Assembly (NCBI RefSeq): GCF_011764565.1
Contig: NZ_AP022871.1
Coordinates: 3,038,320 to 3,102,319, forward strand
Direction: 5' to 3'
Origin: Phytohabitans suffuscus
GTDB taxonomy: Bacteria > Actinomycetota > Actinomycetes > Mycobacteriales > Micromonosporaceae
DNA length: 64,000 bases
Shown here: one piece after another, positions 1 through 8,227 of the stretch
Layout: every line of letters begins with the position of its first letter
How positions within the stretch are numbered: the stretch's first letter is position 1
Program-made: the position numbers and the translations under genes
The notes under the pieces: model-generated
Told to the model about the DNA's origin: nothing
What the model saw: only the letters and a program-made list of their open reading frames with translations
The model's database searches: none

Positions 1-91
1 CAGATGCGCCCAAGGCCGCACCGGCTCCCGCTCGGATACCCGCGCCCTTAGGCTGATACCCCGACCGGCACCCCGCAGCAGGAGGTCCACC

Positions 92-748
92 ATCGCCACG
101 GTCGCACGCTTCGGCGGTCTGACGACCGCCCAGGCACTCCAGTTCGCCGAGGGGTACGTCGCCGAGGACATCGTCCTGCAGACCGCGCGCACGCTCGCGC
201 GCGAGGTGGGGCTGGATCCGGTCGCGCCCGGCGCCGGGGCGGCTCTGCGCCTGCTCGCGGCCGCCGGTGGCGCCCGCGCGGTGGTCGAGATCGGCACCGG
301 TACCGGCGTGAGCGGCGTGTGGCTGCTGCGCGGCATGCGACCGGACGGGGTGCTGACGACGATCGACCTGGAAAACGAGCACCAGCGGATCGCGCGGCGG
401 ATCTTCCAGGAGGCGGGCTTCGCCTCCTCGCGCACCCGGATCATCACCGGCCGGGCCCTCGACGTGCTCCCCCGGCTGGCCGACGGCGCCTACGACATGA
501 TCTTCGTGGACGCCGACCCGGCCGAGTACGGCGCCTGCGTCGACGCCGCGCTCCGCCTGCTCCGCCCGGCCGGAGTGCTGGCGCTCAACGGCGCGCTGGC
601 CGGCGGTCGGATAGCCGACCCGGCGGCCCGCGACCTCGACACGGTGACGATCCGCGAGGTGGTGAAGGCGGTGCGGGAGAGCGAGGAGTGGATCCCCGCG
701 CTGCTCCCGACCGGCGACGGGGTACTCGCCGCCGTCAAGCACGCCTGA
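92..748 (+). CDS. SAM-dependent O-methyltransferase, possible AUC start
   Basis: Class I SAM-dependent methyltransferase of the O-methyltransferase family 3 type (the Rv1220c/MdmC-like group). The glycine-rich SAM loop IGTGTGVSG lies near residue 66, an acidic end of strand 2 (TIDLEN) follows, and FVDADP near residue 138 is the metal/SAM-proximal motif. The usual start for this family matches codon ATC at 92, preceded by a perfect AGGAGG at 80-85 with 6 bases of spacing. No ATG, GTG or TTG is present upstream in frame. The first standard start (GTG at 206) would remove about 38 conserved residues and has no ribosome site. The gene ends 3 bp from the convergent aminopeptidase gene. Substrate unknown. 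Confidence 0.85.
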   Translation: MATVARFGGLTTAQALQFAEGYVAEDIVLQTARTLAREVGLDPVAPGAGAALRLLAAAGGARAVVEIGTGTGVSGVWLLRGMRPDGVLTTIDLENEHQRIARRIFQEAGFASSRTRIITGRALDVLPRLADGAYDMIFVDADPAEYGACVDAALRLLRPAGVLALNGALAGGRIADPAARDLDTVTIREVVKAVRESEEWIPALLPTGDGVLAAVKHA

Positions 749-751
749 CGC

Positions 752-2228
752 TCAGCTGCCACCGTGGCGGGCCAGCGCGGTGGCGGGCTCGGTCGCGAGC
801 GTGCCCAGCCAGCGCAGGAGCGTACGCACCCCCCAGCCGGTGGCGCCCTTCGGCAGCACGCCGTCGGCGCTCTCCGACCAGGACGGCGCGGACATGTCGA
901 TGTGCGCCCAGCGGTCGCGCCGGTCGCCGACGAACTCGCGCAGGAACAGCGCCGCGGTCACCGAGCCGGCACCGCGGTCGGGCGCGCTGTAGAGGTCGGC
1001 GACCTCGCTGCCGAGGTACTCGACGTAGTCGGCCGGCAGCGGCATCCGCCAGGCCTGCTCGCCCGCCTCGGCGCCCGCGCCGATCAGGTCGGCGGCGAGG
1101 TCGTCGCTCTCGCTGTAGAGGGCCGCGGTCCGCTTGCCCAGGGCCACGGCGTTCGCGCCGGTCAGGGTGGCGAGGTCGACCACCAGGTCGGGTGAGAGGC
1201 GCTCCACCGCGTACGCGAGCGCGTCGGCCACCACCAGCCGCCCTCGGCGTCGGAGTTGGTGGTCTCGCTCGTCAGCCCGCCGTAGTGGCGCACCACGTCA
1301 CCCGGGCGGAACGCCGAGCCGCTCAGCAGGTTTTCCGCGAGCGGGGCCAGCGCGGTGACCCGTACCGGCAGACCCAGCTCCGCCGCGCCGAGCGTGGCCG
1401 CGATGACCGCCGCGGCGCCGCCCATGTCCTTGCGCATGAGCTTCATCCCGTCGACCGGCTTGATCGAGATGCCCCCGGTGTCGAATGTGATGCCCTTGCC
1501 GACGAGCACCACGTGCGTGTGCGCCCCCTCCGGCCGCCAGGACAGCTCGACGAGGCGGGGCGGGCTGGCCGAGCCGCCGCCGACCGCCAGGATGCCGCCG
1601 AAGCCCTCGGCGGCGAGCTGCTCCGGCTCGCGCACGGTCACGCTCAGGCCCGCTCGCCCCTCGGCGGCGGCGACCACCCGCGCGGCGAACCAGGCCGGGT
1701 TTTTCAGCGACGAGGGAGTGTTGGTCAGGTCGCGGGCCAGGCGGGTGGCGTCCGCGGTGGCTCGGGCGGCGGCGAGCGCCCCGGCGTACGGCCCGGGGTC
1801 GCCGACGACCACGCTCACCTCACGCTCGGTGGCCGGCTCGTCGCGCATCGAGAACCGGTACGACGCGAGCAGTAGCCCTTCGGCCAGTCCCCGACGGCCG
1901 CCGGCGGAGCATCGGCGGGCATCGCTACCGTGATCGATGTCTCATCCTCGAATGCCCTGCTCACAGCGGCTCCGGCGGCCCGCCAGCCCGCCTCGTCACC
2001 GTCGCCGGCGTGGACCAGGAGGAGGTGGCCCGGGGTACGCGACGGGCGGCGCAGCGGCCGCGCTGCCCCCGCGCCGCCGTCGAGGTCGCCCAGCAGCTCG
2101 GTCACCTCGGCGCGGGCGCCGTCCGGCAGGTGCACCGTCGGCGGCAGCGTCGGCCCGCTGTCTCCAGCGAGCACGGGCAGGGCGACGGCGGGCGCGGCGC
2201 CCACCTCAGCCACGAGGCGGATGGCCAT
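752..2228 (-). pseudogene. pepA: Leucyl aminopeptidase (M17), broken by two frameshifts
   Basis: Cytosolic M17 leucyl aminopeptidase, which removes N-terminal residues using two metal ions. It is spread over three frames: N-terminal domain (about 2228-1893), middle with the metal-binding segment VGKGITFDTGG and the KDMGGAA motif (about 1888-1244), and C-terminal catalytic part with LATLTGA (1240-752). One added base at the CCCC run 1889-1892 restores the first junction. One added base at the CCC run 1241-1243 restores the second and rebuilds the signature as NSDAEGRL. All catalytic residues are otherwise present, so this is probably an intact gene with base-call errors. ATG 2228 is preceded by GGAGG. 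Confidence 0.85.
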
Positions 2229-2311
2229 CACAGAGCGACCTCCAGGTTGACGACAGAGAGACCCGCCGGCACGGCCATTACGCCGCGCCGGCGGGCCAAT
2301 CCAACCAACAG

Positions 2312-2479
2312 TTATCCGGCGGCGGCCTTCAACGCGTCACCGAGCGCGTTCGCCTCGTCGGGAGTCATCTCGACGACGAGTCGGCCACCACCCTCCAGCG
2401 GAACCCGCATCACGATGCCCCGGCCCTCCTTGGTGACCTCCAGCGGACCATCGCCCGTCCGCGGCTTCATCGCCGCCAT
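2312..2479 (-). CDS. DUF3117 small protein, 55 residues
   Basis: A 55-residue protein, MAAMKPRTGDG at the N-terminus and ending in LKAAAG with a TAA stop. It matches the DUF3117 family, small actinobacterial proteins of unknown function whose typical length is 55-57 residues. A strong ribosome site (GGGGAG) precedes the ATG at 2479. It lies 83 bp downstream of the aminopeptidase start on the same strand and could be the first gene of that unit. Family assignment is by recognition of the conserved KEGRGIVMRVPLEGGGR core. Confidence 0.85.
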   Translation of the reverse strand: MAAMKPRTGDGPLEVTKEGRGIVMRVPLEGGGRLVVEMTPDEANALGDALKAAAG

Positions 2480-2618
2480 CTTGTCTCCCCTCAGACCTCT
2501 ACACCTGGGTCGGTGGGTCTCCCCACAGCCACTCCCTCGTCGGCACCGCGCTCACGGCCCACGGTGCCGACCAACGATTTTCCCTGATGAAACCCGCTGA
2601 GCCCAAACTGAAGCCGGA

Positions 2619-2661
2619 TTGATGTGACAATATCTAGCTTATCCTGAAGCTGGCTGTCACA
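2619..2661 (+). promoter_or_regulatory. Putative promoter and operator of the paaX-like gene
   Basis: Two nested inverted repeats sit just before the regulator gene: TGTGACA (2623-2629) with TGTCACA (2655-2661), and AGCTT (2636-2640) with AAGCT (2647-2651). TTGATG (2619-2624) and TATCCT (2640-2645), 15 bp apart, could be the -35 and -10. Position and symmetry suggest autoregulation; the identity of the binding protein is inferred. Confidence 0.45.
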
Positions 2662-2671
2662 ATGTCCCGTC

Positions 2672-3477
2672 ATGCAGGCAAGGTCGGCGCTCTTTGACCT
2701 CTACGGCGACTACCTCCGCCCCGGGGCGGACGGGCACCCGTTGCCGCCCTGGTCAGGCTGCTTTCCCCGCTCGGGATCGCGCCACCGGCGGTGCGCACGG
2801 CCGTGTCCCGTATGGTCCGTCAAGGGTGGCTTCATCCGCTACGCCTTTCGGCCGGACCTGGCTACCTGTTGACCCCCAAAGCCGCCCGCCGACTGGACGA
2901 GGCGGCCTCCAGGATCTACCGCACCGGCAAGATCAGCTGGGACGGGCGTTTCGATCTGATCGTGCTCGATCCACCGGCGTCCCGCCGCGACCGGCAGCGC
3001 CTGGCGGCCAACCTGTCGTTTCTCGGCTACGGCGCGCTGGACGAGCGGACCTGGGTCGCGCCCCGCCCCGGCGAGGACGTCGACGGGCTGCTCAGCGAGT
3101 CGGGCATCCGCCACGAGCGGTTCAGCGCCAGCCACGCCATGGGCGGGCCGGGCGCGATGGGCATGGTGCGCCGCGCCTGGGACCTCGTGGAGATCGGCGC
3201 GGCGTACGAGCGCTTCGTGGCCGAGCAGCGCGACGCGATCAGCCAGGTCACCACCCGCAGCAGTGACGAGGAGGCGTACGCGACCCGGTTCCGGCTCGTG
3301 CACGCCTGGCGTACCTTTCTGTTCCGGGACCCGCAGCTGCCGCCGGCCCTGCTCCCCGAGCGTTGGGCCGGCACCAGCGCGGCGGCCTTCTTCGACCGCC
3401 ACGCCGCGCGGCTGCGACCGGCGGCCGACCGGTACGTGGACGTCTGCTTGGACCAGAAGAAGGGCGCACAACCATGA
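2672..3477 (+). pseudogene. PaaX-family transcriptional regulator, one frameshift
   Basis: PaaX-type repressor (winged helix plus C-terminal PaaX domain), a family that controls phenylacetyl-CoA catabolism and related pathways. The first 17 codons from ATG 2672 (MQARSALFDLYGDYLRP) are in one frame, the rest in another. Adding one base to the CCCCGGGG run at 2719-2726 joins them as RPRGGRAPVAALVRL and gives a normal-length protein of about 268 residues. The wing helix region AVRTAVSRMVRQGWL follows. The stop overlaps the start of the enoyl-CoA hydratase gene (ATGA), so the two are probably one operon. Most likely a sequencing error rather than real loss. Confidence 0.8.
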
Positions 3478-4277
3478 GCGAGCAAGCGACCGAACCCCTT
3501 CTCGTCGAGCGTGACGGCGCCGTCGCCACGGTCACGCTCAACCGGCCCGAGTCGCTCAACTCGCTCGACACGGCCCTCAAGGAGGCGCTGCGGGACGCGC
3601 TGGGCGAGCTGGAGCGCGACCGGTCGGTCCGGGCCGTGGTGCTGGCCGGCGCGGGGCGGGCGTTCTGCGTGGGGCAGGACCTGCGCGAGCATGTGGCCAC
3701 CCTCGAGACCGGCACGACCGACCCGCTGGGCACCGTGGTGGCCCACTACAACCCCATCGCCGCCCGCTTGGCCGGGCTGCCCAAGCCGGTGGTCGCGGCC
3801 GTGCGCGGCGTCGCCGCCGGCGCCGGGGCGTCGCTCGCCCTGCTGGCCGACTTCCGGATCGGCGGGCCGAAGACGACGTTTCTGATGGCCTTCGCCAAGG
3901 TGGGCCTGGCCGGCGACACCGGCGTCTCCTGGTCGCTGCCCCGGCTGGTCGGCCACGCCAAGGCGATCGAGCTGCTCATGCTCGCCGAGCCGGTGCCCGC
4001 CGCCGAGGCACAGCGGCTGGGCCTGCTCACCCGCCTCCTGGACGACGACGAGCTGGTGCTGCCCGTGGCGCAGGAGCTGGCCGCCCAGCTGGCCGCGGGC
4101 CCGACGGTGGCGTACGGCGCGATCAAGCGCCAGCTCTCCGTCGGCGACGCCGGCACGCTCGCCGACGCGCTGGCGGCCGAGGCGCAGGCCCAGACGATCT
4201 GCGGCGCCACCGCCGACCACCGCAACGCCACAGCCGCCTTCGTGGCCAAGGAGAAGCCGACCTTCGAAGGCCGCTAG
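3474..4277 (+). CDS. Enoyl-CoA hydratase/isomerase, PaaG-like
   Basis: Crotonase-fold protein of 267 residues. The oxyanion-hole segments are GAGRAFCVGQDL (about residues 57-68) and VAAGAGASLALLADF (about 113-127). The acidic residue in LAGDTGVSWSLPRLVG matches the PaaG/2-(1,2-epoxyphenyl)acetyl-CoA isomerase subgroup rather than classic two-glutamate hydratases. It overlaps the PaaX-like gene by four bases, which supports an aromatic acyl-CoA role, but no other paa gene is in the window, so the substrate is inferred. Start ATG 3474. Confidence 0.88.
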   Translation: MSEQATEPLLVERDGAVATVTLNRPESLNSLDTALKEALRDALGELERDRSVRAVVLAGAGRAFCVGQDLREHVATLETGTTDPLGTVVAHYNPIAARLAGLPKPVVAAVRGVAAGAGASLALLADFRIGGPKTTFLMAFAKVGLAGDTGVSWSLPRLVGHAKAIELLMLAEPVPAAEAQRLGLLTRLLDDDELVLPVAQELAAQLAAGPTVAYGAIKRQLSVGDAGTLADALAAEAQAQTICGATADHRNATAAFVAKEKPTFEGR

Positions 4278-4318
4278 CCGCCGGCGTCCGGGCTTCTGGC
4301 CGCCGGCGTTCGGGGCTT

Positions 4319-4885
4319 CTAGGCGTCGTCTTCCTCGGGGTCGAGGTTGGCCTCCTCGCCCAGCACGAACGCCTGCATAGCCAGCTCGTCGCCGGACGGC
4401 GAGACGAAGGCGGGCAGCTCGCGCGGGCCGAGCTCCATCACGTACGACCAGAAGACCCGGACCGCCTCGGCCGGGGACGACGCCTCGATCGGCAGGTCGA
4501 GGCTGACCAGCCAGGTGCTCCGGTCGGGGGCCGGCCGGAGGCTGCCGGTGATCGCCTGGAAGATGTCCGGGTCGACCGGGGCCACCGGACCGTCGAGCGC
4601 GAGCCGTTCGGCCGGCACAGGCTCGTCGAAGGCCCTTCGCGTGTACGTCACGACGAGCGGCTCCTCGTCGCCGAGCGCCGGGTCGTCCGGGTCGTGCTCG
4701 GGCTCGACCGGCCGCACCCGGCCCAGCGCGACCACCGCGGGGTGCTCGTGCCCGGCCACCACCAGCACGTCGTCGCCGGGTGCGGGACGCGGCCGGCCCA
4801 GGCCGGTCAGCTCCAGCGTGTCGTGATGGAAGAGCCGCTCCGCCTCGTGCCGCTCATCCGAGATGACCACCGCCCAGTGCCCCAT
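4319..4885 (-). CDS. Conserved protein of unknown function
   Basis: 188-residue soluble acidic protein that I do not recognise. The N-terminus MGHWAVVISDERHEAERLF and the following GDDVLVVAG resemble the start of EVE/ASCH-type beta-barrel domains, but this is weak. There is no signal peptide, membrane segment or catalytic motif. The C-terminus is strongly acidic (LDPEEDDA). It is the last gene of a four-gene minus-strand run (divIVA-like, SRPBCC, tag, this gene), 12 bp after tag, so co-expression with DNA-alkylation repair is likely. It converges on the enoyl-CoA hydratase. Confidence 0.75.
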   Translation of the reverse strand: MGHWAVVISDERHEAERLFHHDTLELTGLGRPRPAPGDDVLVVAGHEHPAVVALGRVRPVEPEHDPDDPALGDEEPLVVTYTRRAFDEPVPAERLALDGPVAPVDPDIFQAITGSLRPAPDRSTWLVSLDLPIEASSPAEAVRVFWSYVMELGPRELPAFVSPSGDELAMQAFVLGEEANLDPEEDDA

Positions 4886-4897
4886 CTCGCCATCCCA

Positions 4898-5470
4898 TCA
4901 CGGGAGCTTGACGTGGCACCCGTCGAGGTGGTCATCGACCATGCCGGTCGCCTGCATCAGCGCGTACGCCGTGGTGGGGCCCACGAAGCGGAAGCCGCTC
5001 TTCTTCAGCGCCTTGGCCATCGCGGTGGACTCGGGCGTCACCGCCGGGACCTCGGCGAACGACTTCGGGCGGCGTGAGCGCGGCGCCGGAGCGTACGACC
5101 AGAGCAGCGACGCCAGCCCGTCCGGCAGGTCGAGGGCGGCGCGGGCGTTGTGGATCGCCGCTTCGACCTTGGCCCGGTTACGCACGATGCCCGAGTCGGC
5201 GAGCAGGCGGGTTACGTCGGCCTCGCCGTACTTGGCGACGGTCTCGAGGTGGAAGTGGTCGAACGCGGCCCGGAACGACTCCCGCTTGCGCAGGATGATC
5301 AGCCACGACAGGCCGGACTGGAACGCCTCCAGCGTGACCTTCTCGTAGAGGCCGTCGTCGGTGCGCACCGGTCGGCCCCACTCGTCGTCGTGGTACGCGA
5401 CGTACTCGGGGGTGCGGCCGCCCCAGCCGCAACGGGGCAGCCCGTCGACCCCGATCAGGAGGTCGGACAT
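4898..5470 (-). CDS. tag: DNA-3-methyladenine glycosylase I
   Basis: Removes 3-methyladenine from alkylated DNA, starting base-excision repair. The 190-residue length fits E. coli Tag. Visible family residues are the N-terminal Cys in PRCGWGG, YHDDEWG, the substrate-pocket region EAFQSGLSWLIILRKR, and the C-terminal zinc ligands in DDHLDGCH. The start ATG at 5470 overlaps the SRPBCC stop codon (TGATG), indicating translational coupling. The same neighbourhood (folP2, divIVA-like, tagA) exists in mycobacteria. Confidence 0.95.
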   Translation of the reverse strand: MSDLLIGVDGLPRCGWGGRTPEYVAYHDDEWGRPVRTDDGLYEKVTLEAFQSGLSWLIILRKRESFRAAFDHFHLETVAKYGEADVTRLLADSGIVRNRAKVEAAIHNARAALDLPDGLASLLWSYAPAPRSRRPKSFAEVPAVTPESTAMAKALKKSGFRFVGPTTAYALMQATGMVDDHLDGCHVKLP

Positions 5471-5952
5471 CAGATTTTTCCCGCCTCCACCAGCCGGGCG
5501 AACCTCTTCAGCGCCTGGGTCAGGCTCAACTTGGAGCCGGGCCACAGCACCGGCCACGCTACCCGCCCGGCGACCCCGCCCGGCAGGTGGAACCACTCGT
5601 GCCACACCACCTGCGTGCGGGTCTCGCCCATCGGGGTGCAGCGCAGGACACCCGGGCCGTGCAGGAGGCGGCCGCAGTGCACCACGCGCACCTCGTACGG
5701 CGGGTCGACCCGCACGACGCGCATCTCGTCGCGCAGGACCGCCGGGCCGATCGTGGTGACCGCTTCGACGAGGCTCCCCTCGCCGCCGTCGCCCTCGACC
5801 ACCCGGACCTTGGTGAACGGGATCCAGTCCGACTGCCGCTCCCAGGCCGTGAACGCCTTGAAGACGGCCGCGGCCGGAGCGTTGACGATCACAGTCGCGG
5901 TCACCTCGCCCGAGCCGGGCTCGGCCGCCGAACGTAGATCCTCTTCGCTCAT
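5470..5952 (-). CDS. SRPBCC-family protein
   Basis: 160-residue START/SRPBCC-like protein, predicted to form a helix-grip fold with a hydrophobic pocket. The opening VTATVIVNAPAAAVFKAFT and the following WERQSDWIPFT are typical of polyketide cyclase/dehydrase-type members. No catalytic residues can be assigned, so the ligand is unknown. It overlaps the upstream divIVA-like gene by ATGA and the downstream tag gene by TGATG, so the three are tightly coupled. Confidence 0.88.
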   Translation of the reverse strand: MSEEDLRSAAEPGSGEVTATVIVNAPAAAVFKAFTAWERQSDWIPFTKVRVVEGDGGEGSLVEAVTTIGPAVLRDEMRVVRVDPPYEVRVVHCGRLLHGPGVLRCTPMGETRTQVVWHEWFHLPGGVAGRVAWPVLWPGSKLSLTQALKRFARLVEAGKI

Positions 5953-6719
5953 GCCCTCTCGTCCCGGTCGGGGAGGGCGCGGCGGGCATCCGAGTCGGTG
6001 GCGTCGTCAGGCTCGTCGTCGTCGGTGGCGTCGCCGTCCGCCGCCTCGGCCTGCCCCGCCTCGACGGCAGCGGTGTCGGCGTCGGCGTCGGCGGTGTCAG
6101 TGGCGTCGGCGGTGTCGGAGGCGTCGGCGGTGTCGGAGGCGTCGGTGTCGACCTCGTCGTCGGTGTCGTCGCCGATCACCTCGTCGGCCGTCACCGCCAC
6201 GCCCGCGCCCGCCAGGCCGGCCGCCACCACGGCGACCGGCGCCGCGCCGCCCTCGCGCTCCTCGGCGGCGGTGTCCTCGCGCGGCCTCGAGACGTCGCCG
6301 AGGTCGACCACGCCGGGCGTCGGGCCGCCGTAGCCGCCGCCCACACCCGCGCCGGCCGGCACCAGGGCCGCCTCGCGAGCCCGGCGCAGCGTGTCGGCGT
6401 CACCCGCGCGTCCCTCGCGCAGCGCGATGACCTCGGCCTCCAGCACGCCGATGAGCTCTTCCTTGTAGCCGATGTCGTAGGCCGCCCGGCGCAGCGCCTG
6501 GTCGACCTGGGCCATGCGGTACCCGCGCACGGTCGTGTCGAACCGGACCGCGGACACATCGGCTTCCATCAGTGGCCGGGTGCCTGGCAGCGGCACCGCG
6601 CGGCCATCCGGCTCGGCTGTGCCCAGGCCCGAGTCACCGCCGGTCACCAGCACGGTGACCCCGAAGACGACAGCGGCGACGGTCAACGCCACGACGACGA
6701 GAAGGAGTACCTGACCCAT
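5949..6719 (-). CDS. DivIVA-domain membrane protein with acidic repeat tail
   Basis: 256 residues: an N-terminal membrane segment (about 4-26), a DivIVA-like domain (about 52-100, with RFDTTVRGYRMAQVDQALRR), a glycine-rich linker, then an acidic tail built of DTAD/DASD repeats from about residue 170. DivIVA-like proteins recognise curved membrane and help place wall growth in actinobacteria. Rv1209, in the equivalent mycobacterial position, is a similar small membrane protein. The tail is encoded by near-identical repeats (about 6060-6160), a hotspot for length change. Start ATG 6719 abuts folP upstream sequence. Confidence 0.85.
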   Translation of the reverse strand: MGQVLLLVVVALTVAAVVFGVTVLVTGGDSGLGTAEPDGRAVPLPGTRPLMEADVSAVRFDTTVRGYRMAQVDQALRRAAYDIGYKEELIGVLEAEVIALREGRAGDADTLRRAREAALVPAGAGVGGGYGGPTPGVVDLGDVSRPREDTAAEEREGGAAPVAVVAAGLAGAGVAVTADEVIGDDTDDEVDTDASDTADASDTADATDTADADADTAAVEAGQAEAADGDATDDDEPDDATDSDARRALPDRDERA

Positions 6720-6770
6720 GGACCGATCGTGGCACGGCCAGCCGGGCCGGGCGACCCCGCCACCCCGGTC

Positions 6771-6776
6771 TAAGTT
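6771..6776 (+). promoter_or_regulatory. -10 element of leaderless folP2-like gene
   Basis: TAAGTT is followed by exactly 7 bases and then GTG 6784, so transcription and translation probably start at the same place. No ribosome site is present. Confidence 0.55.
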
Positions 6777-6783
6777 TCAGAGC

Positions 6784-7650
6784 GTGGACGATCTACGCCT
6801 GGGCGGAAGGGTGTTCGGGCCCCGTGAGCTGGTCGTGATGGCCATCGTCAACCGCACGCCCGACTCGTTCTTCGACCGAGGCTCGACCTTTTCCCCGGAC
6901 GCGGCCCTCCGCGCGGTCGCCCAGGCGGTCGAGGAGGGCGCGCAGATCGTGGACATCGGCGGGGTCAAGGCCGGGCCCGGCGCCGAGGTCGACGTGGCCG
7001 AGGAGATCCGCCGTACCGTCGGCACGATCACCGCCGTCCGGGCCGAGCACCCCGACGTAGTGATCTCGATCGACACCTGGCGGGCCGAGGTGGCCCGGGA
7101 GGCGGTCGCGGCCGGCGCGGGCCTGGTCAACGACACCTGGGCCGGCGCGGACCCGGCGCTCGCCGAGGTGGCCGCCGCTACCGGGGCCGGGCTGGTCTGC
7201 GCCCACGCGGGCGGGCTGCGACCGCGCACCCGACCGCACCGGGCCGCCTTCGACGACGTCGTCGCGGACGCCGTCACGACCGTCACGCGACTCGCCGAGC
7301 GCGCCCGTGACCTGGGCGTACGCCCCGACGGGATCCTGATCGACCCGGCACACGACTTCGGCAAGAACACCCGACACTCGCTGGAGCTGACCCGCCGGCT
7401 CGGCGAGCTGGTGGCCACCGGCTGGCCGGTGCTCGTCGCGCTCTCCAACAAGGACTTCGTCGGCGAGACGCTCGACCTGCCCGTGCCGGAGCGGCTGTCC
7501 GGGACGCTCGCCGCGACCGCGGTGTCGGCCTGGCTCGGCGCGCGGGTCTTTCGCGCCCACCAGGTGCGCCCGACCCGCCAGGTGCTCGACATGGTCTCGT
7601 CCATCAGGGGCGACCGCCCGCCGGCCGTCTCGCGCCGGGGTCTCGCCTAA
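6784..7650 (+). CDS. Dihydropteroate synthase-like protein, FolP2 type
   Basis: TIM-barrel protein of 288 residues from GTG 6784. It has the pterin-binding-family N-terminus VMAIVNRTPDSFFDRG, but where catalytic DHPS has DIGGESTRPG it reads VDIGGVKAGPG. The substituted loop lacks the Ser-Thr-Arg segment that binds pABA and closes the site. This is the hallmark of mycobacterial FolP2, reported to lack DHPS activity. An upstream ATG at 6718 would overlap the divergent divIVA-like start codon and has no support. In mycobacteria the next gene is gpgS; here it is missing between folP2 and divIVA. True folate synthesis presumably uses another folP. Confidence 0.85.
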   Translation: MDDLRLGGRVFGPRELVVMAIVNRTPDSFFDRGSTFSPDAALRAVAQAVEEGAQIVDIGGVKAGPGAEVDVAEEIRRTVGTITAVRAEHPDVVISIDTWRAEVAREAVAAGAGLVNDTWAGADPALAEVAAATGAGLVCAHAGGLRPRTRPHRAAFDDVVADAVTTVTRLAERARDLGVRPDGILIDPAHDFGKNTRHSLELTRRLGELVATGWPVLVALSNKDFVGETLDLPVPERLSGTLAATAVSAWLGARVFRAHQVRPTRQVLDMVSSIRGDRPPAVSRRGLA

Positions 7651-7669
7651 AGCCTCGCGTCCAGAGATC

Positions 7670-8047
7670 TCACGTCCAGCGGAGGATGCGCTTGCGCCAC
7701 GCATACAGGATGCCGAGCGCCAGCACAGCGACGAAGATCGCCATCTCCACCACGGTCGTCATGCCGAAGCCGGGACGGTCGAAGATCACCGCCCACGGAA
7801 ACAGGAAGACGCTCTCGACCGCGAAGAGCACATATAGATAGGCATAAACGTAATACCGGATCTGGGCTTGTGCCCAGTCACCGCCCACGGGGTCGACGCC
7901 GCACTCGTACGCCTCGCGCTTGCCGGCGGGCTCGGCCGGACTCGACGGGCTCAGCAGGCGGTTGGCCGAGAACGCCCCGACGAAGACCAGGACGGCCGCG
8001 ACCAGCAGTAACCCGAGCGTCGCATACGACCCCAGATAACTGTCCAC
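7670..8047 (-). CDS. nuoA: Orphan NADH-quinone oxidoreductase subunit A
   Basis: 125-residue membrane protein with three predicted helices (about 8-30, 70-90, 97-118) and the NuoA signature YECGVDPVGG in the first loop. NuoA forms part of the quinone-proximal membrane arm of complex I. No other nuo gene is adjacent: folP2-like lies downstream (convergent) and korAB is divergent. It could be a paralogue, or a subunit split off from a nuo operon elsewhere. Start GTG 8047 follows a TANNNT element by 7 bases. Confidence 0.92.
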   Translation of the reverse strand: MDSYLGSYATLGLLLVAAVLVFVGAFSANRLLSPSSPAEPAGKREAYECGVDPVGGDWAQAQIRYYVYAYLYVLFAVESVFLFPWAVIFDRPGFGMTTVVEMAIFVAVLALGILYAWRKRILRWT

Positions 8048-8054
8048 GGCCCGC

Positions 8055-8060
8055 AGCGTA
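8055..8060 (-). promoter_or_regulatory. -10 element of leaderless nuoA
   Basis: On the minus strand TACGCT is separated by 7 bases from the nuoA GTG, with no ribosome site. Confidence 0.5.
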
Positions 8061-8227
8061 CCGCGTGATCTTGATTACTCACCCTTTCTAGGGGTCTCAT
8101 TCGCCGGACTGGTTAAGGATGACCTCAGTCGCTCGACGTACGCTCAAGGGTGGAAAACCGAGGGCGGGCCGGCACACCCAGAGTGCCGACCCTTCCGCTT
8201 GCCGGCACGCAAGGAGGTCAGGGGTCA

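Noticed and set aside
4275..4323. Two near-copies of a 22-bp unit after the enoyl-CoA hydratase
   Set aside because: Only two imperfect copies (GCCGCCGGCGTCCGGGCTTC type) that overlap a stop codon; no hairpin or promoter feature, so not annotated separately.
6040..6170. Tandem repeat as possible mobile or regulatory element
   Set aside because: It encodes the acidic DTAD/DASD tail of the divIVA-like protein in frame.
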